A stretch of 64,000 bases of DNA, taken from contig CAMJPQ010000004.1 in the NCBI GenBank assembly GCA_946407745.1, positions 21,936 to 85,935 on the forward strand. The letters are read 5' to 3'. This DNA is from an uncultured Clostridia bacterium. GTDB taxonomy: Bacteria > Bacillota > Clostridia > Christensenellales > Aristaeellaceae. Shown here piece by piece: positions 25,304 through 34,082 of the stretch. How positions within the stretch are numbered: position 1 is the first letter of the stretch; every line of letters starts with the position of its first letter. The notes beneath the pieces are model-generated. The model was not told the DNA's origin and did not search any database. It was given only the letters and a program-made list of their open reading frames with translations. The translations under genes were made by a program, and so were the position numbers.

Positions 25304-25438
25304 ATGTTCCGTACCTACCAGCCCAAGAAGCGTCAGCGCAGCAAGGTGCACGGCTTCCGCGCCCGTATGTCTACCCGTAACGGCCGCCGTGTTCTGGCCG
25401 CCCGCCGCCGCCGCGGCCGCAAGGTGCTCACTGTCTGA
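25304..25438 (+). CDS. rpmH: 50S ribosomal protein L34
   Basis: 44 residues from the ATG at 25304 after [26 protein letters not shown] and the Arg/Lys-rich ending ([12 protein letters not shown]) are diagnostic for L34, which binds 23S rRNA in the large subunit. It begins the conserved rpmH-rnpA-yidD-yidC-jag order. In this chromosome the upstream neighbour is the divergent ctsR operon rather than dnaA. Confidence 0.97.
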   Translation: MFRTYQPKKRQRSKVHGFRARMSTRNGRRVLAARRRRGRKVLTV

Positions 25439-25486
25439 TCGCCCTGTCGCGGTTTGTGGCACCTGTATCTATACTCAGTGGAACAG

Positions 25487-25523
25487 GCCCGCTCGCGAGC
25501 AAAGCGCTTGCAGCGGGCTTTTC
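25487..25523 (+). terminator. Attenuating terminator between rpmH and rnpA
   Basis: GCCCGCT/AGCGGGC with an internal GC-rich loop, then TTTTCC. It would reduce rnpA relative to rpmH. A second small G/C hairpin follows at 25534-25552. Confidence 0.6.
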
Positions 25524-25575
25524 CGTAGCAAGGAGGGGGCTTTGTGCCCCCCGCAGCACGAAATAAGGAGCTAAA

Positions 25576-25953
25576 GTGGAAAGACGCTACCGGCTGCAAA
25601 AAAACAGGGCGTTTCAGTACGTGTACCATCGCGGAAAGAGCGTCTCCTGTCGGGATCTGGTTCTCCTCGTGGCCAAGGGCCGCGGGGTGAAGGTCGGCTT
25701 TTCCGTCAGCAAAAAGGTGGGCAACGCCGTGACCCGCAACAGGGTCAAGCGCCGCCTGCGCGAATGCTTTCGGCCCCATCTGGGGGATGTGAAAAGCGGC
25801 CTGTATGTCATTATCGCCAGGCCCTCAGCCGCCACAGCCGCCTTCGCCTCCCTGCAAAGGGACACGCTGTACCTGCTCAAAAAGGGCGGCGCGTTCCAGG
25901 ATGAGGCCCGCAACAGCACTGCCGGGAAGGGAAAAGAAGGGAACCGCGCTTGA
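25576..25953 (+). CDS. rnpA: Ribonuclease P protein component
   Basis: 125 residues from GTG at 25576 after AAGGAG. The RNR motif region is present ([19 protein letters not shown]), as are KVGFSVSKK and the N-terminal [16 protein letters not shown]. It binds the RNase P RNA and pre-tRNA leader to help 5' maturation. Its stop overlaps the yidD start (TTGA), implying coupling. Confidence 0.95.
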   Translation: MERRYRLQKNRAFQYVYHRGKSVSCRDLVLLVAKGRGVKVGFSVSKKVGNAVTRNRVKRRLRECFRPHLGDVKSGLYVIIARPSAATAAFASLQRDTLYLLKKGGAFQDEARNSTAGKGKEGNRA

Positions 25954-26195
25954 TTCAGCGTCTTTTGCTCAAGGGGATCCGGGTGTACCGCACGCAGCTT
26001 TCTCCGAGAAAGCGGCGGCCCGCCTGTCGGTATATCCCCACCTGCTCCGAATACGCGCAGACCGCCATACAACGCTATGGCGCGGCGAAGGGCTCCGCCA
26101 TGGCCCTGCGCAGGATACTGCGCTGCAATCCCCTGTTTCCGGGCGGGTACGACCCCGTGCCGGAGGATCCCCGAACCACTCTCAGGGAGGAATAA
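25950..26195 (+). CDS. yidD: Membrane protein insertion efficiency factor YidD
   Basis: 81 residues from TTG at 25950, overlapping the rnpA stop by 4 nt. It has the typical [27 protein letters not shown] with the conserved CRYxPTCSxYA signature, then [17 protein letters not shown]. It is a small membrane-associated, amphipathic protein that assists YidC-dependent insertion. Confidence 0.94.
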   Translation: MIQRLLLKGIRVYRTQLSPRKRRPACRYIPTCSEYAQTAIQRYGAAKGSAMALRRILRCNPLFPGGYDPVPEDPRTTLREE

Positions 26196-26204
26196 CAGTA
26201 AGCG

Positions 26205-27227
26205 ATGACCGCATTTTTTGAGAACATCCTCCTCTGGCTGAACCAGCTTATGGGCAATTACGGCTGGGCCGTGGTGCTGTTTACCCTGCTGGTGCGCCTT
26301 GTGCTGATGCCCTTTGACTACAAAAGCCGCGTCAGCATGCGCAAAACAGCCGCCCTGCAGCCCAAGATCGCCGCGCTGCAGGCAAAATACGGCAAGGATC
26401 AGGAAAAGCTGAACCGCAAGATGAGCGAGCTGTACAAGCAGGAGAAGGTTTCCCCTCTCTCTGGCTGCCTGCCCATGCTGCTCAGCTATCCCATCCTGAT
26501 CCTTATGTTCAACGCCATGCGCAACATGGCCAATGAGCAGATGGTGCGCCAGGTGGCGCAGATACTGCAGAACCCCGACACCATTCCCGAGCTGACCGGC
26601 TGGCTGTGGATCAAAAACCTGTGGATGCCGGACAGCCCCTTCTGCGGCGTGCTGCCCGATATGAACATGCTGCGGGTGGTGCCCGCCGAGATCTGGCAGC
26701 GCGTGCTGACCAGCGACATCCTTTCCGCCCTGCCCGCAGAGCTGGGCCTGACGGTGGAAAGCTTTGCGCGGGAGAACCTGAACGCCTCGCTGCAGACGCT
26801 GTTTGGCTATCTCGCCTCGACCAATGCCTATGTCCAGGCTAGTGCCGCCGTGCCGGGCTGGGGCAACCTCCCCGTGCTGGGGCTGACCACCATCACCGTT
26901 TTCCAGCACTATAACGGCCTGCTGCTGCTGCCGGTTCTGTCCGCGCTGAGCCAGCTGATCATGACCAAGCTGACGCCCACCTCGCAGCCCGCCGCCGCGC
27001 CGGACAGCCCCCAGGCCCAGTCCGCCCAGAGCACCGGCAAGTTCATGACCTACTTCTTCCCCATCTTCACGCTGTGGATCTGCATTACCTCCAACGGCGC
27101 GTTCGCGCTGTACTGGTTTGCAAGCAACCTGATCATGATGGCGCAGACCTTCTTCATCAACCGGTATCTTGACAGCAAGCAAAAGAATGCAGCCGAGGCC
27201 ACCTCGGCGGAGGGCAAAGTGATATGA
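26205..27227 (+). CDS. yidC: Membrane protein insertase YidC/OxaA
   Basis: 340 residues. The core has an N-terminal helix with the conserved hydrophilic-groove Arg (FTLLVRLVLMPFDYKSR), a coiled cytoplasmic loop (KIAALQAKYGKDQEKLNRKM), then LSGCLPMLLSYPILI and C-terminal helices around GAFALYWFASNLIMMAQTF. About residues 125-215 form a larger than usual loop between helices. It inserts membrane proteins with or without Sec. The Shine-Dalgarno GGAGG is rather far (about 14 nt) from the ATG. The stop overlaps the jag start (ATGA). Confidence 0.94.
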   Translation: MTAFFENILLWLNQLMGNYGWAVVLFTLLVRLVLMPFDYKSRVSMRKTAALQPKIAALQAKYGKDQEKLNRKMSELYKQEKVSPLSGCLPMLLSYPILILMFNAMRNMANEQMVRQVAQILQNPDTIPELTGWLWIKNLWMPDSPFCGVLPDMNMLRVVPAEIWQRVLTSDILSALPAELGLTVESFARENLNASLQTLFGYLASTNAYVQASAAVPGWGNLPVLGLTTITVFQHYNGLLLLPVLSALSQLIMTKLTPTSQPAAAPDSPQAQSAQSTGKFMTYFFPIFTLWICITSNGAFALYWFASNLIMMAQTFFINRYLDSKQKNAAEATSAEGKVI

Positions 27228-28345
27228 AAAGCGTTGAAAAAAGCGCCAAAGTCTATGAAGACGCGCTGGAGGCCGCCCTGCAGGAGCTGAACGCCTCCAT
27301 CAGCGACGTGAACGTGGAGGTGCTTGAGGAGGGCAGCAAAGGCCTGTTCGGCCTGTTCGGCTCCCGCCCCTACAAGATCCGCGTATCCCTGAAGGAAGAG
27401 AGTGTCTCCGCCGACGAAGACCTGGACGTGCTCTCCCTGCTGAGTGAGAAAAAGGAAAAAGAGACCCGCCCCGAGCGCAAGCCCCGGCCCCGCCAGGAGG
27501 CGCCCAGGGCCGAGGAGTCGGCCGAGACCGCTGCCGAGGCTGAAAAGCCTGTACCGGAAAAGAAGCCGGCCCGCCGTCCCGAGCCTGTGCGCCGTCAGAA
27601 CCCTGACCGCAAGCCCAAGCCCATGGAGCAGGAGCAGCCCGCTGAGGAAGTGCCCGCCCCCGTGGAAGCACCTGCTGAGGAAGTGCCCGCCGAGGAAGCT
27701 CCCGCTGCCCCGCGCAGGCAGCGCAGCAGAGGCGGCAAGGGCAGGCGCAAGCCCGCAGGCAGTGCCGAGAACAAGGCGGAAAGCCAGGCCGAGGACGCCG
27801 GGGAGTCCAAGCCCCTGCCGCCCAAGCCCGTCGTAAAGCCGCTTGAAAAGCCAGTGGTCACCATGATTCCCGCCGAAGAGCTGGATCCCGAGTCCCCTGC
27901 CGGCCGCGCAAAGGCCTTCCTGGCCGAGCTGACCCACCTGATGGGCGTTGAAGTAGACATCCAGATGGGCACCGACGCGGAGGGCAATGTGTTCGGCTAT
28001 ATGACCGGCGACACGCTGGGCGTGCTGATCGGCCGCCGCGGCGAGACACTGGACGCGGTGCAGTACCTCACCAGCCTGCGTGTCAACCGCGGCCAGGAGG
28101 GCTATCTCCGCGTCACACTGGACACCGAAAACTACCGCGCCAAGCGGGAGGACACCCTCATCCGCCTGGCCAACCGCATGGCCAACCGCGCGGTGAAAAC
28201 CGGCCGCAGGGTGGCGCTGGAGCCCATGAACCCCTATGAGAGGCGCATCATCCATTCCGCGCTGCAGAGCTATGACGCGGTGGACACCCACTCCGAGGGC
28301 GATGAGCCGAACCGCCACGTGGTCATCACGCTGAGGAAAAACTGA
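27224..28345 (+). CDS. jag: RNA-binding protein Jag/KhpB (Jag-N, KH, R3H)
   Basis: 373 residues. The Jag-N domain (1 to about 52) contains the GLFGLFGSRPYKI motif. A long low-complexity Glu/Pro/Ala/Arg linker (about 70-205) follows. Then come a KH domain with GVLIGRRGETLDAVQYL (about 265-282) and a C-terminal R3H with KTGRRVALEPMNPYERRIIHSAL. Jag/KhpB binds RNA and influences cell-envelope synthesis and division in Gram-positives. The linker is much longer than in model proteins (about 200-residue family members). It is last in the block, with a strong terminator. Confidence 0.93.
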   Translation: MKSVEKSAKVYEDALEAALQELNASISDVNVEVLEEGSKGLFGLFGSRPYKIRVSLKEESVSADEDLDVLSLLSEKKEKETRPERKPRPRQEAPRAEESAETAAEAEKPVPEKKPARRPEPVRRQNPDRKPKPMEQEQPAEEVPAPVEAPAEEVPAEEAPAAPRRQRSRGGKGRRKPAGSAENKAESQAEDAGESKPLPPKPVVKPLEKPVVTMIPAEELDPESPAGRAKAFLAELTHLMGVEVDIQMGTDAEGNVFGYMTGDTLGVLIGRRGETLDAVQYLTSLRVNRGQEGYLRVTLDTENYRAKREDTLIRLANRMANRAVKTGRRVALEPMNPYERRIIHSALQSYDAVDTHSEGDEPNRHVVITLRKN

Positions 28346-28387
28346 AAAACAGCGGCATCATCACAAGCTGATGGTGCCGCTGTTTTT
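28346..28387 (+). terminator. Terminator of the rpmH-jag block
   Basis: A long stem of about 16 bp (AACAGCGGCATCATCA with TGATGGTGCCGCTGTT, one G-U), a 5-nt loop, then TTTGTG. Confidence 0.88.
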
Positions 28388-28395
28388 GTGCATAT

Positions 28396-29610
28396 TCATT
28401 TCTCAATGCCATTCCACAGGCCCAGTTCCTCCGCCTTCTGCAGCAGCCAATCCCTTGTGGGCGCAGGCAGCGAGAGGGCAAAGCCCCAGCCGCCCTGCAG
28501 CAGCGGAAGAATCACGCGTCCGGCGAAAGCCGGCAGGCTGTCGTCCGAGAGGGAGAAGATGTCTGTGCCACCCTCCGCCCAGCCCTGCGCAAGCGGGAAG
28601 GCAACGGTGTCCTCTTCCTGCGTCACGCGCCAGTCGATCTCCCCGAAAGGCCTTCCGCAGCTGCCGCTCAGCCGCAGCATTTCCCCCTCCTGTACGACAG
28701 TAGCCTCCACACAGCCGTTCTCCATGCCCGGCAGATCGCGGTTCACCGCGCTGCCGCTCAGCCGTGCCTCCAGCCGGAAGGGAGTCTCCCGCAGCAGGCT
28801 GCCCCTCCATTGCACGCTGAGTTCAACCAGCGGCGCTTCCTCCCCGCCGAGACACAGCGCCAGGTCAAAGCGCTCCTGCTCTTCCTTCAGCCGCAGGGAA
28901 AAGGCGCCTGTCCTCGCAAGGCCGTTGAAGGCCATGCTGTATCCGTTACTGCTGACCTCAACAGGCAGGGGGGTGCTCCCTGCGGCGCCGCACCATTCCG
29001 ACAGGTCCTCCAGCAGGGTCCACGCCAGCTCGGCATCCACCGCATTGTCCACCGCAGACAGCCAGGCCGCAAGCTGTGCGTCGGTATAGCACAGCTGCTC
29101 CAGTTCATCCAGATACCGGGCAAAACGCTCCCCCGTCAGGCTTCCCTCCTCCAGCATCGTGGAAAACGCCGCCACAGGCTTTTCAAACGCGATCACAGTG
29201 GAAATGGGCAGGCACAGTGCCAGCAGGGGGAAGGGCTCCGAAAGGTGCCACTGGGCCTTGTTGGCAAAGGCCAAAAGACCCAGCAGGTTGAATTTCAGTG
29301 TTTCCCCGCCGAGAAGAGGGCTCACAGCCATCAGCGTATGCCTGTCTCCCCACACATGGGCGCTTGCGGAGGAGAAAAGCCGGTTCCCCCTGCTCACAGT
29401 CACCTGCGCGTCATATTCGGCGCCGGCCAAAGCAAGCGTCACCGTGCCCTCCATGTCGTTCAGAAAGGCCGTCAGCGGCGCGCCCTTCTCCTCCAGCCGC
29501 ACATGAAAATGAACCGATGCGGTGTCCGCCAGCGCGCCGGCTGCCGCCAGCAGCAGCGCGAGCGTCAGCGCGGTCAGTCTTCTTCCAGCTCCACCGTCTC
29601 CTCGGCCCAC
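28396..29610 (-). CDS. Exported protein of unknown function (404 aa)
   Basis: I chose GTG at 29610: it lies 7 nt after GGAGGAGG and yields a signal peptide (RRLTALTLALLLAAAGALA-DT). This start is 37 nt inside the upstream CHAP gene, implying translational coupling. The mature protein is about 375 residues with beta-rich ends (SVHFHVRLEEKGAPLTAFLN, GTVTLALAG, VQWRGSLLRETPFRLEARLSG) and a helical middle (about 150-215). I recognise no family. Co-translation with a CHAP hydrolase suggests an envelope role, which is inference. Confidence 0.65.
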   Translation of the reverse strand: MGRGDGGAGRRLTALTLALLLAAAGALADTASVHFHVRLEEKGAPLTAFLNDMEGTVTLALAGAEYDAQVTVSRGNRLFSSASAHVWGDRHTLMAVSPLLGGETLKFNLLGLLAFANKAQWHLSEPFPLLALCLPISTVIAFEKPVAAFSTMLEEGSLTGERFARYLDELEQLCYTDAQLAAWLSAVDNAVDAELAWTLLEDLSEWCGAAGSTPLPVEVSSNGYSMAFNGLARTGAFSLRLKEEQERFDLALCLGGEEAPLVELSVQWRGSLLRETPFRLEARLSGSAVNRDLPGMENGCVEATVVQEGEMLRLSGSCGRPFGEIDWRVTQEEDTVAFPLAQGWAEGGTDIFSLSDDSLPAFAGRVILPLLQGGWGFALSLPAPTRDWLLQKAEELGLWNGIEK

Positions 29611-30710
29611 TCCGGCACCTCCTCCGCGGTCACCCATTCCGGTACCGCCTCCGTCATCGGGTCGGTTTCCCCTTCCAGCGAATCCTGTTTTTCCGCTGTC
29701 TCCTCAGAAACAGACGGCTCCTCTTCGGGCGGTTCCGTCGCCTCCGGCTGCTTTTCCTCCTCGGCCCACGGGTCCGACGCGAACAGGTCGTCAAAGCCGT
29801 CCAGCGTCAGCTTTTCCTTGTCGGGCTCCACCCGCCATGTCAGCGGGTCGTTGTAGACACTCTCGTGATATTCCGTGTTCAGCTTCAGCTGGGTGGCGAT
29901 GTTCGCAATCCCGGTCACCTTCAGTCCATAGGCTGTCTGGAAGGCGGTGATGGCCTCCACCGTCGCGGTGCCGCACACGCCATCGATCTCGCTCTCCTTC
30001 AGGTAGCCCAGCCTCGCCAGCTTTACCTGCAGATGGCGCACTTTTTCCCCCGCGCAGCCGCTGCGGACCGTCCAGTCCGCCACGTCGCGCACGGTGCCGT
30101 AGCCCAGGATGCGCTGATAGGTCAGGGCATAGGTAGCACGCTTCACCCGGTCCGGCGTGTTGCCTTCAATCACGTGGATGGTGACATTTCCGTCTTCATC
30201 CTTGGTGCAGTATTCCACCATGGCCACATGGTCTGTGTTATAGTCGCTGGTCCAGGTAAAAAAGACCCAGTCGCCCGGCTGCGGAATATAGCTGCCTGTG
30301 GTCAGGAATTCCTCCTCCCCCTTCAGCCACTGGTAGCCCCAGTTCTCCAGGTTGCCCCAGCGCACAATGTAGCGCCCCTGCCGGACGAACCAGTTTTTGC
30401 CTGTGTTGGAGGCGCTGTAGAGCGGCCACACCGTGTCCAGCAGCTTTGTGCCATGCTGCTGGTCAACCTGGTCCACACACCAGTCCAGGAACTCGGCGCA
30501 CCACTGCGCATACGGGTTTCCGGCCCATTCACCATACTTGGTGTATCCGCCGCGGGTCTCCTTGTAGCCCACCTCGCCGGAGGCCACCTCCAGCAGCCAT
30601 GTCACATAGTCCGGCACGGGCCACTGCGGCGCAATGACCTCCTCCTCCGCCCCGGCCGCCCCGGCGCACAGCAGTGCCAGCAGGATCAGCAATATCGCGG
30701 CTTTTCGCAA
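29574..30710 (-). CDS. Exported CHAP amidase/endopeptidase with peptidoglycan-binding domain
   Basis: 378 residues. A signal peptide (MRKAAILLILLALLCAGAAG, near AGA-EE) precedes a CHAP domain (about 40-195) with catalytic Cys in AQWCAEFLDWCVD and His in DHVAMVEY after PGDWVFF. A PG_binding_1 repeat follows (about 215-275, VRHLQVKLARLGYLKESEIDG then TVEAITAFQTAYGL). The C-terminal ~70 residues are very acidic. It likely cleaves peptide bonds in the cell wall during growth or separation. The next gene starts inside its 3' end. Confidence 0.82.
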   Translation of the reverse strand: MRKAAILLILLALLCAGAAGAEEEVIAPQWPVPDYVTWLLEVASGEVGYKETRGGYTKYGEWAGNPYAQWCAEFLDWCVDQVDQQHGTKLLDTVWPLYSASNTGKNWFVRQGRYIVRWGNLENWGYQWLKGEEEFLTTGSYIPQPGDWVFFTWTSDYNTDHVAMVEYCTKDEDGNVTIHVIEGNTPDRVKRATYALTYQRILGYGTVRDVADWTVRSGCAGEKVRHLQVKLARLGYLKESEIDGVCGTATVEAITAFQTAYGLKVTGIANIATQLKLNTEYHESVYNDPLTWRVEPDKEKLTLDGFDDLFASDPWAEEEKQPEATEPPEEEPSVSEETAEKQDSLEGETDPMTEAVPEWVTAEEVPEWAEETVELEED

Positions 30711-30732
30711 GAAAAAACCTCCTTCGATAAAA

Positions 30733-30769
30733 AGACAAGCCCGCAGAAAGGCTGTTTCCCTCCTGCGGG
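30733..30769 (-). terminator. Terminator of the VanW-like gene
   Basis: On the minus strand CCCGCAG/CTGCGGG with a 16-nt loop is followed by CTTGTCTTTTT, just before the CHAP gene start. Confidence 0.7.
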
Positions 30770-30785
30770 ATGATGCAACGTACGG

Positions 30786-31964
30786 TCACCTGCCTGCAGC
30801 ATAGGTGTCGGCGCGGTAGATGATCATGCACAGCGCGCCGTCAGAGGAGGTGTGCCCCTCCACCCGGATGGGGAAATCGTAATCGTTGCGGAACACGAGG
30901 TTCAGGTCCTTGTTGCCCACCGCCGCGTCCACGCCGTGGGGCAGGTATGCCGCGCCTGAGGGGCCATGCGGCCTGCGCTGCAGTATGCTGATGCCCGGCA
31001 GCTGCAGGCAGGCGTTGTACAGCGTGGAGGAAACCTGGCAGGTGCCGCCGCCGTAGCCGGGCTTGGTCTCGCCGTTGATGAGCACCGGGGCGGGCTTGTA
31101 GCCGTTGGCCGCCTTGTACGGGCCGACCATCTCGTTGAAGTTGAGGCGTTCCCCCGGCTGCATCACCCGTGTCAGCCGGTCGCAGGCCACCTCAATGTTG
31201 ATGATGCGGTTGATGTTGATCTCCGTCATCTTCATGGAGTAGTAGGAAGTGAATGCGGCAATCGGCGTGTCGCCGCGCACGGGGCTGTCCGTCGGTGAGA
31301 CAGGGATGAGGTCGGTCAGCTCCTGCATGTCGATATAGCCGTAGCTGCGCCAGTAGTTGACCACCGCCCAGCCGTCGATGATCTTCCATATGGACAGCAC
31401 TGTGCCGGGGTTCAGCACCACCCAGCACTCATCCTCAGCGTCCATGGAGTGGCGCACGTGCGCCACGGTGGATGTTTTGGCGATATAGGCGGCCTTTTCC
31501 ACGCCGTAGGGGCTGGTGGAGGCCTCGTTCACCACGCGCACCTCGGAAATATGGTCGCGCTTGATAAACCCGATGACCTTTTTCCAGCGCGCCACCACCC
31601 AGGCAACCCCAACGTGCAGTATGTCCGCGCGCCGGTCATTGCCGCGCACGGTCACCAGCTTGGCGGACTCCAGCGAGCGCTCGCGGAAGAGGCTGTAATT
31701 GTCCTTGATCAGCGCGGTGTACAGCGCCGGCGTCTGCTGGTCAAACTCCTCCAGCGGCGGCTCACTGTAAACCTCACCCATGTGATCGGGCTCGTCATCG
31801 TCGTCCTCGTTCACCTCGTCCAGTGAGCGGGCTTCGTTCAGCTCCTCCTCCGTGGCGGACACAGGCTCATCCTCGTCGTCCGCCTCCTGCGCAAGCGTCA
31901 GCGGCAGGCTTCCCAATACAAGCGCCAGCGAGAGCAGCAGCGCCATAGCTTTCTTCCAGTACAT
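30786..31964 (-). CDS. Exported VanW-family protein
   Basis: 392 residues from the ATG at 31964, after GAGGAGG. A signal peptide (MYWKKAMALLLSLALVLGSLPLTLA-QE) precedes a highly acidic segment (about 28-70), a middle region with two SH3-like stretches (for example AYIAKTSTVAHVRHS), and a C-terminal VanW/G5-associated domain with QPGERLNFNEMVGPY, GYGGGTCQVSSTLYNA and the PHGVDAAVG-x-KDLNLVFRN segment. VanW proteins occur in vancomycin clusters and widely elsewhere, with undefined biochemistry, probably cell-wall related. There is no van operon context here. Confidence 0.85.
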   Translation of the reverse strand: MYWKKAMALLLSLALVLGSLPLTLAQEADDEDEPVSATEEELNEARSLDEVNEDDDDEPDHMGEVYSEPPLEEFDQQTPALYTALIKDNYSLFRERSLESAKLVTVRGNDRRADILHVGVAWVVARWKKVIGFIKRDHISEVRVVNEASTSPYGVEKAAYIAKTSTVAHVRHSMDAEDECWVVLNPGTVLSIWKIIDGWAVVNYWRSYGYIDMQELTDLIPVSPTDSPVRGDTPIAAFTSYYSMKMTEININRIINIEVACDRLTRVMQPGERLNFNEMVGPYKAANGYKPAPVLINGETKPGYGGGTCQVSSTLYNACLQLPGISILQRRPHGPSGAAYLPHGVDAAVGNKDLNLVFRNDYDFPIRVEGHTSSDGALCMIIYRADTYAAGR

Positions 31965-32000
31965 CAGGGCAATCCTCCTCAGGGGTGTTGAAACGCAATG

Positions 32001-32029
32001 ATTATACACCCATCCCGCCCGCTATGCAA
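32001..32029 (-). promoter_or_regulatory. Promoter of the VanW-like gene
   Basis: On the minus strand: TTGCAT, a 17-bp spacer, then TATAAT, about 37 bp upstream of the start codon. Confidence 0.8.
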
Positions 32030-32069
32030 GCGGGGAGAACGATTGTAACAGGTGTGCCGCTCAGGGTGC

Positions 32070-32098
32070 AAAACGGGCCTCCCGCTGCCGGGAGGCCC
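32070..32098 (-). terminator. Terminator of the GPH transporter gene
   Basis: On the minus strand GGGCCTCCCG/CGGGAGGCCC with a 4-nt loop is followed by GTTTT. Confidence 0.8.
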
Positions 32099-32131
32099 TT
32101 GTTGAAGCATTCACTTTCTCTGTCAGCGGTG

Positions 32132-33928
32132 TCAGATTGCCTTCCGGCCGTGCGCCTTGCGCAGCGCGTTCAGCTCATCCTTCACTGCCTTTTCCTTCGT
32201 TTCCAGCGCCTTGCGCTTGTCAGCGCTCATGTTCGCGAGCTTCTTCTCTTCGGCGGCCTTGGCGTCAGCCTGGCGCTTCAGCTCTGCCTGGTAGGCTTCC
32301 TCGCCCTCTTCCTTGCGGATCTTTTCTTCAGCGGAGAGGTAAACGCGGTTCTCAGCTAAGGCGGCAGCCTTCTGGTCCAGCACGATCGCCTCATGGTCAT
32401 ACTTGCCGAACTTCTCCACGCCCATGGCGATGAAGATGATGAAGATGACCAGATAGCAGAAGGTTTCCACGCCGATGAACACCCAGGGCATGGCGGTGCG
32501 GATGGCCGGGGAGGAAATATTGTCCGCGGCGTAGCCCACGTTGCTCAGCACAATGTTCAGTATGCCGGTCGCCACGCCGGTCATGCCGGCCATGATCGCG
32601 CCGTAGATCGTCATGGTCAGGCCGTCTGTGCGCGTGCCGTGCACCGCTTCCTGGTGATCCAGCACGTCAGCCAGCAGCGCCATGGACAGGTACATTGCGG
32701 GGGTGGAGCCCAGCGCCTTCAGGATGAAGGACACATACACAACAATCAGGTTGGTCGGGGCAAGCAGGCCCAGCGCGCCGCCCACGGTGGCCAGTATGGC
32801 ACCGCAGAAGATGGCCTTGCTCTTGCCGATCTTGTTCGCCAGGATAGGCGCCGCAACCATGCCCACTGCCGTGGGGATTGCGCCGATGATGGCCAGCAGG
32901 CCGGAGATGGCGCCGCCATTGGCGATGGTGTACACGCCCTCGGCCGTGGGGAACATGGCCTGGCAGAAGTACAGCTGAGACACGTTCTTCGCCATGCCGC
33001 CCAGCTGGTAGCAGAAGAAGAACACCATCATGATGATCCAGAACTTGTCGCCGAAGCAGATCTTCGCCTGCTGGCCGATGGGCAGCGCCTTGGCCGGTGC
33101 GGCATCGGCAGCCTGACCCATGGTCTCCTCGGTCACCCGCTCACGGGTGAACATGAACTCGACCAGCGCGCCGATGACCGTGATCACCGTCAGCGCGATG
33201 ACGAAGATCTTCCAGTTGTTGTAGGAGGCCACCGCGTCATAGAGCACCACGCCGTTCAGCGTGTATTCGCCGCTGGCCGTGAGCACCGCACCCTCAGGCA
33301 GGTTGGTGGTCTGCGGCACAAACAGCATGCTCAGGAAGAACGGCAGGATCATGGTGCTCAGGCCCATGGCCGCCAGCGCCGTGGCGTTGGACAGCGTGGC
33401 CAGCAACGTCCTGTCCTTGCTGTTGCGGGTGGACAGGTTCACCAGCGCGGCATGGGGGGTGTAGTACATGGGGTAGGCAATGGCAAACCACAGGTTGTAG
33501 CCGATGGCAATGCACACCAGCGCCAGCGTTTGCCCCTGCGGGTTAATGGTGTCCGTCGCCAGAGGAGAGATAACGAAGAGGATCAGCAGCGCCAGGAAGC
33601 TGATCGGCACGGAGATCAGCAGCAGCGGACGCGCCTTGCCGGCGCGGGAAGAGCTCTTGTCCATCAGCCGGCCGACAATGATGTTGCCCAGCACCACAAA
33701 AATAACGGAGATGACCGGCAGCCACTTGAAGAACTCGCTGGCCCAGCTGTTGATGTTCAACACATCCGTCATGTACTTGTTGAAATAATTCGCCAGCACG
33801 CTGTTGGCCAGCAGCGCGAGGGTCGGGCCCACCAGATAGCCCATCGCTCCCTCCGGGAAGAGCGTGACATTGGACTTTTTGATCAGGCTCGGCAGCTTGT
33901 CAAAAACACTGCTTTTGGCTTGACTCAT
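32132..33928 (-). CDS. MFS transporter of the GPH (glycoside-pentoside-hexuronide) cation-symporter family
   Basis: 598 residues from the ATG at 33928, after GAAAGGAAGG. About twelve helices of MelB type: GYLVGPTLALLANSVLANYFNKYMTD at the start, the loop RLMDKSSSRAGKARP (family loop 2-3), and APILANKIGKSKAIFCGAI. A central cytoplasmic loop carries the ERVTEETMG region. The last ~85 residues are a charged coiled coil (AEEKIRKEEGEEAYQAELKR onward) not found in classical MelB. It imports a glycoside, hexuronide or similar small molecule with Na+ or H+. It is divergent from the hydrolase-flavoprotein-ferredoxin operon with 154 bp between, suggesting shared control. Confidence 0.85.
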   Translation of the reverse strand: MSQAKSSVFDKLPSLIKKSNVTLFPEGAMGYLVGPTLALLANSVLANYFNKYMTDVLNINSWASEFFKWLPVISVIFVVLGNIIVGRLMDKSSSRAGKARPLLLISVPISFLALLILFVISPLATDTINPQGQTLALVCIAIGYNLWFAIAYPMYYTPHAALVNLSTRNSKDRTLLATLSNATALAAMGLSTMILPFFLSMLFVPQTTNLPEGAVLTASGEYTLNGVVLYDAVASYNNWKIFVIALTVITVIGALVEFMFTRERVTEETMGQAADAAPAKALPIGQQAKICFGDKFWIIMMVFFFCYQLGGMAKNVSQLYFCQAMFPTAEGVYTIANGGAISGLLAIIGAIPTAVGMVAAPILANKIGKSKAIFCGAILATVGGALGLLAPTNLIVVYVSFILKALGSTPAMYLSMALLADVLDHQEAVHGTRTDGLTMTIYGAIMAGMTGVATGILNIVLSNVGYAADNISSPAIRTAMPWVFIGVETFCYLVIFIIFIAMGVEKFGKYDHEAIVLDQKAAALAENRVYLSAEEKIRKEEGEEAYQAELKRQADAKAAEEKKLANMSADKRKALETKEKAVKDELNALRKAHGRKAI

Positions 33929-33977
33929 TTCATACCTTCCTTTCAATGCGGCTGATGCAACCGTCTTTCTGAAACTA

Positions 33978-34006
33978 AATATAGCACAGTTTTTTTAAGG
34001 TGTAAA
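33978..34006 (-). promoter_or_regulatory. Promoter of the GPH transporter
   Basis: On the minus strand: TTTACA, a 17-bp spacer, then TATATT. Confidence 0.75.
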
Positions 34007-34025
34007 CACTTGTACGCACTGTTTG

Positions 34026-34054
34026 TTGACAGCCTTCCCCGCCTCGGTTATACT
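34026..34054 (+). promoter_or_regulatory. Promoter of the hydrolase-flavoprotein-ferredoxin operon
   Basis: TTGACA, a 17-bp spacer, then TATACT. It is divergent from the transporter promoter, with 19 bp between the two -35 boxes. Confidence 0.85.
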
Positions 34055-34082
34055 CTTTTCAATCAAGCAAGGAGGCATCAGC

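Noticed and set aside
30786..31964. Vancomycin-resistance locus
   Set aside because: Only a VanW-like protein is present; no vanHAX, vanRS or ligase in the window.
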